Positions 1 through 8,611 of a stretch of 25,273 nt of DNA are shown here, piece by piece (within the stretch, counting starts at the first letter, position 1; every line of letters starts with the position of its first letter). Source of the DNA: Pelargonium cotyledonis (Eukaryota > Streptophyta > Magnoliopsida > Geraniales > Geraniaceae). The stretch is taken from the NCBI GenBank assembly GCA_036897625.1, contig JAYMTA010000681.1:1-25273 (forward strand). The letters are read 5' to 3'. The notes beneath the pieces were generated by a model, which worked only from the letters and a program-made list of their open reading frames with translations, did not search any database and had not been told where the DNA came from. The position numbers were made by a program, and so were the translations under genes.

Positions 1-1413
1 GGACTTAAAGTATCATAATCTATAATATATATAAACGAGTTTATAATTTTTCACATTCGTCAATCTATTATTTGTGTACCGTACGAGACCCCAATCTAGT
101 TACTTATTAATATGATATGCATAACACAAACGAATTTATGACTAGTAATTTCATTATTTGCCACCAGCAGCCTTGTGGTTGTGGATCAATCAATAATAAT
201 ACACATATAATATGCGAGTGATTAGTTAATTAATATCAACCACAAGAAAACAAGTCCGAATTTGACTAAACTTTTATTATTTCTGAAAATATCTTGTAAG
301 TCAAATTTGATCCAACAACTCCAGTCGACATCATTGGTACACTTGCAATTGTTGACTTGCCAATTAGTTTATGAACAACTAGCTTCTGAGGAGGACCCAA
401 TATTGTTGAAGTTCAATTATTTTGTGTTTAATTTACGATTTAGAGTATGTTTTATTTATTATAATATGCCGATAAGCATGTTTGTAAAAAACCAAAGATA
501 GTTGCGCAGTTCGACTTTTTAAGCTACGCGAGTGTAGGAAAAACGTTTGCTTTCGTCCCCGCTCAACACAATTTTGAAGAGAGGATTGAGTTTTGACTAT
601 GACTAGGATTAGTTCAGGTGTCGTAAAACAGTTTAATGTGTCAACTGCGCATTTACGAACCTGCTCAAAAAGTCTCATAGTTTAGTCAATGAATAAAATG
701 TATACGACGCAATATAAAGTTATTTACATCCACGATGCGTAAGTATGCATGCCTTTATGTCACGGATTGAGATAACAGGATTCGTGTGGTGCTCCATTTC
801 TCCCGTTTCTAGAGAGAGACTAATATTTTTCATGGGCGTCAAGTAATATAAGCACATATCCTGACAAAAAAGTTATATATGCACAAGTAGTAGCAAAGGT
901 GCATGCCGTATGACGAAAACCACTCTTAAAATGTATGAGAAGATTCTTTCTTTCGGGTCGTGACATTTAACTCTAATTACATAAAACTTGTGTGGAAACT
1001 AATAGTTTTTGGTTGTCATTAATTTAGATGGGGAAAAGGTTGATACTGAGTAAGGACCTAAACTAAATTATGGTCTAGGACGCGGCGTGTTTGATTGCCG
1101 AGAAATTGAAATTCCAGGAAAATAATTGAACCAAACTTCCCAGGGAAAAAATACCTAAACTGTTTGGCCACGTCTCTCACGTAGTCACCGCCTTGCAAGT
1201 TTGAATACGTAGCCATCTCCTTTGTTGGAGTTGGTGGACTTTCTAAGCAATTTCTCTCCATATTTTATTCTTCGTTTCCAATTTCCATTTCATCTGCTCC
1301 TTTCCAATTTCAGTTTCTCCCCTTAAAATAACTTCATCAAAGCCCTAGAAACCCCATTCCTATCAATATACAATTTTTTTAGTACACTGAAAAGTTTCGG
1401 AAGCTTCGACGCC
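1..1413 (+). promoter_or_regulatory. Upstream region and 5' leader of the ferrochelatase gene; no gene seen
   Basis: No reading frame here resembles a known protein; the short open stretches are broken and AT-rich. The last 150 bases before the ATG at 1414 are pyrimidine-rich, which fits a plant 5' leader. An ACGT core (CACGTAG) occurs near 1178 and could be a bZIP/light-response site, but a single core is weak evidence. I could not place a convincing TATA box or start of transcription. Assignment as promoter rests mainly on position. Confidence 0.4.
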
Positions 1414-4400
1414 ATGGATGCCACGTCATGCGCTGCTCGAGCTAAGCTCTCAGTCTCCGCCGATCCCAAACTTTCAAGGTAAGATTTTTTTTTTTTTTTT
1501 TTTTTGCAGATGATTTGTTGTCTTACGAATTCCTAGCTTGCTTTTTTTTTTTCTTTTCTTTTTCAAATAGATGATCACTTGAAGTTTCGGTAGATCTGAT
1601 CGGGAATTGTAGTTTCGCATTTGTATCAGTTAATCTGTGTTGATTTTCTGTTTGGTTGCTCAGAAAATAAGTTAGAATAGACCTTGATGCTCTGGTCCTC
1701 TGGATGCCTGTAATGATTACTTAAAGAAATTTTTCAGTAAATCCATGGTCTTCATTTCATTGTTGATGATTTTTTTTCAGCAACTGAACATATTCATATA
1801 GTGAAGTGTTAAATAATTTGGAGGAAATGGTCACCTTTTTATCAGCATTATACTTGAATTATGAATGGATCTTCAAATCAAGTAAGAATATCAGATACCA
1901 AAATACTTGTTTGGAGGGTGCATATAAATTCTTAATTGAATGATCTTCATTCACAGGCGATACTCTCAGGTCAGATGTTTTATGCCGACTACTTGCCGTA
2001 TATCTGAGGGATCACGAGGGGATGTCAAATCTTCATCCCAAGCACTGACATTGTCATTTCCAAACTCAATTGATACAAGAGATGCCATATTTGGGAGATT
2101 GCTTGTCAATGGTGCTAGTCAACAAAGAAGTGCTGCTGGGATCACATTTTGCACTGCCGGAGTATCTACATATAGTGGAACTGTCCAAGAATCTCATTTG
2201 GATGCTGTAGAAGATACAACTGATAAGATTGGGGTTCTGCTTTTAAATCTTGGTGGTCCGGATACTCTCAATGATGTGCAACCATTTTTGTTCAACCTAT
2301 TTGCAGATCCTGTATGTTAATATTGCTTGTTTTGCATCATTATTTGTTAACACCCATGTTTTTTTTTTTTTTTAGTTTTTCTAGTGCTGAAATGATTTTG
2401 GTGCATTGATACAGGATATTATACGTCTCCCTAGGCTGTTTAGATTTCTTCAGCGACCGTTGGCAAAACTCATATCTGTTCTTCGGGCCTCCAAAAGCAA
2501 AGAAGGATATGCAGCCATAGGAGGAGGATCTCCTTTGCGCAAAATTACAGATGAGCAGGTAGAATTTATGTTATTTATTTGGTATTTTTCTTGCTTCGAT
2601 GATTGTGTTCATTGCGCTTCTTTACTAATTCAATCATTCTATGACATTTATATTTGCTTATTTAGTAGATGTGAGAATAAAATTTGATGCTCATGTTGCA
2701 GGCAGATGCAATTAAAATGGTTTTGGAGGAAAAGGAGGTTGATGTAAATGTATATGTTGGGATGCGATACTGGTACCCATTCACTGAGGAAGCAATACAG
2801 CAGGTAAAAGTTTCAAATTCTGTTCCTCATATAAAATTTGTTATGATGTTTTGCTTTCAAATGTTTAGATAGTTTTTACACTCGTTCATGATATATTTGT
2901 TAAGTCGTGCTTATATTTGGAGGGCATGTCAAGGTTTGTTTCTTAAGAATTAGTGGTTTGAGGACTGAGGAGTATGGTCAAGTTTCACTTTTATAGTTTG
3001 GAAGAATAGAACTGAGATCATTTCTCATCCTTGTCTTTCACCATGTGACAAATAGTATAGTCTAGCTGTTATCTTCTATTCTAATCTTTTACTCTATAGA
3101 ATTATGCATTGCGTGCTACAATTGCAAATCACTTATTTACTACTTAGAATTAGCTTTTACTGATAAGTTGATATACCCTCCGCGCTTTATCCATATAGCT
3201 TCTTATTGCATCTATGAACAGCATCAAGAGATGATGGGCCTTCATTCTGTAATTGTATATAATCATGATGATTCTAGAGCTTTTGGGCTTCGTAGTTTGG
3301 CTATTCCTTTGGTAGATTGGAGCATGTGTGTTAATTGCTTGGCTCTGTTTATGATAGTGATAGTTCAATGGTCTCTTGGTGCCCTCAAATTGTAAGATTC
3401 AATTGTGTTGAAAAAAGTTCATTGTCTTTATCAGATCAAGAAGGACAAGATAACAAAACTTGTTGTGCTTCCACTTTATCCACAATATTCCATCTCTACA
3501 ACTGGTTCAAGCATCCGTGTTCTCCAAGAGATATTCAGGTATGTCACAGTTTGTATTCTCTGGCTTTCTTCACCCAATTGGAGGTTGGGTAATCTCGATT
3601 AAACTCATATGAATGTAAATTATCTTTCAGGGAAGATGCATATTTATCAAAAGTGCCTGTTTCCATTATAAACTCCTGGTACCAACGGGAAGGTTATATC
3701 AAATCTATGGCCGACTTGATTGAAAAAGAACTAGAAATTTTCTCAAATCCCAAAGAGGTAGTTTTGATTCCTATGGTATGTCTTGAGTTCTGCTACTGCT
3801 GATATTTCAGCTGTCACTTATTTTCGTTTGGAATTACAGGCCATGATATTCTTCAGTGCCCATGGTGTACCAGTCAGCTATGTGACAGATGCAGGGGATC
3901 CATACAAAGATCAGATGGAGGAGTGCATCTACTTAATCATGCAAGAGTTGAAAGCTAGGGGAATCGACAATGATCATACTCTTGCTTATCAGGTTAGTTA
4001 TAAAACTTGAGTCTTAACATTTTAGCCATTTTTTAGCTTCTCAATGCTACATGTAACTTTTTGAGTGCTTTCTGTGTACTCTAGTTTTTTTCTCTTCCAT
4101 TGCTAAGTTAATTCAACATTTGCTTTATTGTAACATAACTCCAGAGCCGAGTTGGGCCTGTACAATGGCTGAAGCCATACACGGATGAAGTTCTTGTTGA
4201 GCTTGGCCAGAAAGGCGTGAAGAGTCTCCTGGCTGTCCCAGTCAGGTAAATACTCAATTTTCAGTCATTGTTTATCTCAGTGCCAGATGATGGTTGAGAG
4301 TTCTGTTCTAATAGTTGTATTCTTTGATTTTAACTCGTTTTTGTGGACGGGGGGTGAAGTTTCTAAAAATTCCCAGAAATTTATTGTTTAAATTCTGGTT

Positions 4401-4855
4401 ATAGTGATTCAGTGTAGAACAACTTCCTTCTTTTTGACAAACTGAATGACGCATCAATTTTAACGAGTCACCACTTATGTGAGTTAGTGTTTTTGATTAA
4501 AAATATGCAAGGTTGTCTTGACTAAGTTTGTTGCACCGCTTGTTAAAATTCCAGCTTTGTTAGTGAGCACATAGAGACTCTCGAGGAGATTGACATGGAA
4601 TACAAGGAGTTGGCTCTAGAATCAGGCATTCAGAATTGGGGTCGTGTCCCTGCTCTGAATTGCACCCCGTCTTTCATCAACGATCTAGCTGATGCAGTAA
4701 TCGAGGCTCTGCCTTCAGCTACAGCCATGTCAACACAAAGAAGCTCCACCAGAACAGTTGATGATGATGAATATGACCCAGTGAGATACTTCATCAAAAC
4801 GTTCTTTGGTTCAATCTTAGCTTTTGTTTTACTTTTGTCACGGAAACTGGTATAG
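1414..4855 (+). CDS. FC1: Ferrochelatase, plastid, FC1 type (nine coding exons, 483 aa)
   Basis: Inserts Fe2+ into protoporphyrin IX to give protoheme, the last step of heme synthesis. Coding exons are 1414-1478, 1957-2311, 2415-2558, 2702-2803, 3435-3538, 3631-3757, 3840-3992, 4145-4245 and 4555-4855; every intron is GT-AG and the exons sum to 1,452 nt in one frame. The ATG has a good context (gccATGG). Residues 1 to about 105 are Ser/Thr-rich, as in a plastid transit peptide. The core starts at about 111 ([13 protein letters not shown]). The catalytic His is H307 in FFSAHGVP and the conserved Glu is E391 in SEHIETLEE (human H263 and E343). KITDEQADAIKM and [20 protein letters not shown] match Arabidopsis FC1 better than FC2. 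There is no C-terminal LHC-type domain; the protein ends with a hydrophobic helix (about 462-480), a few residues shorter than Arabidopsis FC1. FC1 types are known to be broadly expressed. Family call is near certain; paralogue call is from recalled sequences. Confidence 0.96.
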
Positions 4856-5160
4856 GGATTCCAGGAATCACCTGTTCTAAAACAACCTGAAGGGATTTTA
4901 AAATTGCTGGTTAACTCCCCACATGCAACACATACAGCGAATAAAGTCTTATACCAAGACCGAAGACTAACTGAAAGTTCGAAGATACTTTTCCTCTTTC
5001 GTGAGTAGTGAATACAGAAAAGTATAGGATTTGAAGTGGTATATTTTGGGATTTTGAACAGAGATTGTTCCTTGATTGATGGTTCAACATGCGTGTTGTG
5101 GTTATAATAGAATTCACAGTATTATAATTTCAAATTTATTTTCAACTGTAAATCTCTGGA
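4856..5160 (+). terminator. Ferrochelatase 3' UTR with candidate poly(A) signal
   Basis: A canonical AATAAA lies at 4940-4945, 85 bases after the stop codon, in an AT-rich stretch. Plant poly(A) signals are loose, so this is a candidate only; T-rich far-upstream-like stretches continue to about 5160. No other gene is seen before 5461. Confidence 0.4.
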
Positions 5161-5460
5161 AATGCATTTCTTCTGGTGGTGTTGTAACTTGAACAGGTTG
5201 TTGCTTCGGCAATGGGAACTAGCGGCATAAAGTAGAATATTTTTAAAAAGTTCTCTAATATAATATTCTATCAATTTGACAATCTGCATTGGTAATCAAG
5301 TTAAGCCCAATTGATTTCTGATGTGCTAATTTGACTCAAAGGCAAAGTTTGTCACAATCGGTTATAGAGTGAAGTGTTTGAGATATTTTAGTTTGAACTT
5401 GAAATTTTGGGTTTTTAGTTGATTCCCGAAACGTTGAGTCGGAGTTTTGGATACTGGAAT

Positions 5461-5586
5461 CGGGATCATGAATCTTGAATCATACCGTTATCTGGAAATA
5501 TGAGTATGTATTCCAAAAATCATCGGGATCATGTATCTTGAACCATACTGTTATTTGGAAACTTGAGTATGTATTTTGATATCATA
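5461..5586. repeat. Two-copy 63-bp tandem repeat
   Basis: The stretch beginning CGGGATCATG at 5461 is repeated starting at 5524, exactly 63 bases later, with only a few substitutions (for example GAATCTTGAAT against GTATCTTGAAC) and shared GAGTATGTATT near the end of each copy. It lies downstream of ferrochelatase in otherwise featureless AT-rich DNA (5160-5753). Confidence 0.8.
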
Positions 5587-6077
5587 TCAAACGTGAGAAT
5601 TAGTCTCTACTATGCCTTCATACCATGAATCACAAGGTTTGAAAATGTAAAGAATTAGATATAATGGAACCTTAGCTCCTTCCATGATAATGCGTTATTA
5701 ATGCTTGCAACCAAGTTTGACGACGTGACGATGCATGATTAGTTGGACATTTTTAAGGTAGCATTCGTTTAACAATTTTTATTTGAAATCCTGAGAAAAT
5801 AGGACATGTTGGGTATTTTTAGATTGTAATTATTGCGTTTGTTTAATATTTTTATGAGGGCATATTTGGAATTAAAAAATATATTCTATTTCCTCAAATG
5901 AGTTAAATAATTCCAAATTTGAAGTAATTGAAATAACACATCTACCATGACATTTCAATTCCTAAGGTGGTGTTCGTTTAATGTAGTTTTTAACTTAATT
6001 AAAATAGTTAAACCCTCTTTCTCAAGAGTTAAATAAATCCAAATTCTAAGTAATTGAAATACCTTGGTAGATATGTT

Positions 6078-7662
6078 TTTTTTTTTACCGGAATTGAAAT
6101 AATTTCATTTCACGGGGGATAAGCCACAATAGCGGTGACAAGGAAAACAACAAAAGTCAAAACAAACCTAAAGCAACAACGAGAAAATAAAAAACCAACC
6201 TAACCGACTATAGAAAACAAAACCTCGTAAAACCCTATCTACCACACATCCCCAGATGAAAAAAACTCTGTATCTGAGATGGGGCCTCGACCACAGCCTA
6301 TCCCCATCCGATCTCCAGAGGCGACTCAGACCATTCAAAAAGACCTATCTTGTTGACGACGAACAATGATCCGGACCCCACGTCGACGTCGCCAACGACC
6401 CAACTCTCCTACTCCTCTTCAATCCATCCTCCCACCCGTCCTCCTTCCGTAGCCGATCCGGCATCACCTGGGCCCCGACCCTCTTTCTCTTGAACACCAC
6501 CGCTTCCCTCCTCTGAGTTTTCGCTTCGTCCCGACCAACAGTCGTGATTGGCAGTTCTGATATAACATGTGCTGATTCTTCCCAGGGCTGATCCACACCC
6601 GCTCTAAGCCACTGGGCTCCCATGGTAGGACGAAGCCCCCGCGAAACAATCAGAGCCGGGGTGTACACCCTCTCACCCTTGTCCCGAGCCCCCTCACAGC
6701 CTCGTACAATCCTTCTCCACATGTCCAAAGATACCGCAATAGTAGCAGAATGTAGAGACCCGCTCGTATTGGAAGGTGATGATCCGCTCTTTCGTTCCAG
6801 CAAATTCCACCTTGGCCTTCCTCTTAAGGGGCTTGTACATCATACCGAATCTGGATTCTCGCATAGGACCCCCATCCGCCCTTGAAATTTATCGGATCCG
6901 ATTCCAAAAACCGGCCTACTCCATTACCGATTTGCTCACATAGTCCATCTGTTGTGTACCCAAGAGGGATTCCTCGGACCTGTACCCACATGTCAACATG
7001 ATTGATTGCAATTCTGTGCGGATCATCCCACGCTTTGTTCATAGTCAATAGGAGCACTTTGCCTCTGTAGGTCCATGGTCCCTGAGTCTCCACTTTATCA
7101 ACATCATCATGATCATAGAACTCGAACGAATAGCGTATTTGATTACTAGGCCCAGACATCGGGTCAAACATCTCCTTGATCGTGACTCCCTTCTTTGGCC
7201 TCCAAATCCAAGCAATCACCAATTATCTCTTTGAGCTCCCCCTCCTTAGCAGCCGGGTTGCCTCCATTTTTGATGACCAAGTCATCATCGAACCCTAAAC
7301 TCTCTGCTCCTCTCACCACCTCCTCCACTCCTCCTTTTCCAGTGATCACTCCCCTCTCCCGGTTACCCTCACCACCCCCGGCCTCTCCCCTGATCGGGCC
7401 AGTACTCCTATTCGGAATCACCGCCGCCATATTCGTCAGCCTAGATCTCGAGCCCCCCACTCCCACTCTTTGTAAATCGAAAAAGAATAGCGTCGTGGTC
7501 TGCTCTTCCTCCGCTGCTCTCTTATAACCTAACCTTATCCCCTCCAAAAAAACTAGGAAACCCTAGTATAGCACACAAAAACCCTAATACCATAAAAAAA
7601 AATAAAAATAAAAAAAACCCTAAGGTTTTACTCTCACACAAGAGCCCACCCGTCATTCCCCA
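6078..7662 (-). mobile_element. ORF1-only L1-type LINE/retroposon with poly(A) tail and 13-bp target duplication
   Basis: TGGTAGATATGTT occurs on both sides (6065-6077 and 7663-7675), a 13-bp direct repeat. Beside the left copy is a T run (about 6076-6086), the poly(A) tail of a minus-strand insert. This is the signature of target-primed reverse transcription. The insert is about 1.59 kb and carries an ORF1-like reading region (see 6345-7547), then about 270 bases of 3' UTR-like sequence. I see no endonuclease or reverse transcriptase in it. It is either an internally deleted LINE or a non-autonomous derivative. It lies inside the inner Tourist element, so it is the youngest of the three layers. 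Confidence 0.8.
6345..7547 (-). pseudogene. LINE ORF1 remnant: DUF4283 domain plus CCHC zinc knuckle
   Basis: Read on the minus strand, the first part (7547-7164) is Gly/Glu-rich and low complexity. From about 7222 to 6824 comes a DUF4283-like domain with WRPKKGVTIKEM, QGPWTYRGKVLLL, MWVQVRGIPLGY and GNGVGRFLE, as in plant L1 ORF1 proteins. A CX2CX4HX4C knuckle follows at 6747-6706 (CYYCGIFGHVEKDC) and then a WLRAG motif and a basic tail (KRKR). The protein would bind the element's RNA. The reading frame shifts between the DUF4283 domain and the knuckle, and a stop follows soon after the knuckle, so the copy is not functional. DUF4283 also occurs in some host-annotated plant genes, but the poly(A) tail and target duplication favour a LINE. 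Confidence 0.78.
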
Positions 7663-7941
7663 TGGTAGATATGTTATTTCAATTCTTTCAAATTTAGAAT
7701 TTATATAACTCATTTGAGGAAAGAGAATATTTTCTTAATCCCAGATATGCCCTCATGAAAAAAATTAAATGAACGCAATAATTACAATTTAAAAATACTC
7801 AACATGTCCTATTTTTCCATAATTTCAAATAAAAACTGCTAAACGAACGCTACCTAAAAATTTGAATTCATTTAACTCTTGGGAAAGAGGGTTTAATTAT
7901 TTTAATTAACTTAAAAACTATATTAAACGAACGCCCCCTAA

Positions 7942-8611
7942 GGTGCAACCCTATCGACAAAAACTGGGAAGAAAGTATTTTGGGCGTTTCCAAATCATCC
8001 CGAGTGGTTCAGTAGCTTATAACCTCCTGCTTCCAGAACCGACATTGTTGCCTTGTCACCACAACCACAGGACCTCTCGAAGAGCCTGCAATGGTGCATG
8101 ATGCTAGAGAATCAGAAAGACCAACAATTCATTGCTCACTGAGGTGCAACTTAAGTGGTCAAACGGATCACTCCCATTGGAACCAGCAAGCTGGTTTCAG
8201 TCCAAATTTCATCATCTTCACCTTGAGGACAAGGTGATTTTCAAACATGGAGGTATTGTAAGGTATTACGGAAATGGAGGCTATGTTGGACAAAAACACA
8301 GTATCGATTATGAATATACATACACATGCCAATTCATGCTGGATAAACATTTTACCCCGGTTGGTTCACAGTAGAGATAGTAAAACGAATAAGAAGGCGC
8401 GACCTATATTATCAAAACATTCATGCCATTGCCATGTAAAAATACATACTTTGAGAGATTATTGAGGCAAAGGAATTCCTTCTACCGAGTTCTAAATTTC
8501 TTGCAAAACAATAGATATTTCCTGGGGCTATGATCAGTTTGACAGCATAAGACTGAACAATGCGAAGTTGATCGGTTCAATCCCAATAACCATACTTCTT
8601 CACTTAGCACC
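7942..8611 (-). other. Downstream flank of the ATP synthase g gene; no further gene
   Basis: This stretch lies past the stop codon of the minus-strand ATP synthase g gene and should hold its 3' UTR. I see no protein match on either strand. On the minus strand there is AATAAT near 8456-8461 but no clear AATAAA, so the polyadenylation site is not placed. Confidence 0.4.

Larger units (their letters stand above)
5966..7854 (-). mobile_element. Inner Tourist-type MITE of the same family, inverted, itself split by a LINE
   Basis: Ends are GGTGGTGTTCGTTTA at 5966 and, on the minus strand, GGTAGCGTTCGTTTA ending at 7854. TAA flanks both sides (5963-5965, 7855-7857). Read in reverse, it is collinear with the outer element along its whole length, including the TTTCCTCAAATGAGTT and AAACCCTCTTTC segments. 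It therefore inserted in opposite orientation near the middle of a sister copy. Own sequence is about 5966-6077 plus 7676-7854. Confidence 0.85.
5757..7938 (+). mobile_element. Outer Tourist-type MITE (PIF/Harbinger), split by a later insertion
   Basis: The left end GGTAGCATTCGTTTA (5757) pairs with the right end, which reads GGGGGCGTTCGTTTA on the minus strand (ends 7938). TAA lies directly outside each end (5754-5756 and 7939-7941), the target duplication typical of PIF/Harbinger elements. Its own sequence is only 5757-5962 plus 7858-7938 (about 290 bp); everything between is inserted DNA. It has no transposase and would have depended on a Harbinger transposase elsewhere. The two halves line up with the inverted sequence of the inner copy, which shows they are the same family. 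Confidence 0.85.

Noticed and set aside
262-678. Short open frames upstream of ferrochelatase
   Set aside because: Fewer than 85 codons, overlapping on opposite strands, no similarity to any family I know.
1940-1956. ATG at 1940 as the start of ferrochelatase
   Set aside because: These bases are the end of intron 1; the splice acceptor at 1955-1956 joins in frame with the exon that starts at 1414, which has a better start context.
7195-7527. Plus-strand 110-codon open frame, Pro/Ser-rich
   Set aside because: It is the antisense shadow of the Gly/Glu-rich N-terminal part of the minus-strand LINE ORF1; no domain and no start context.
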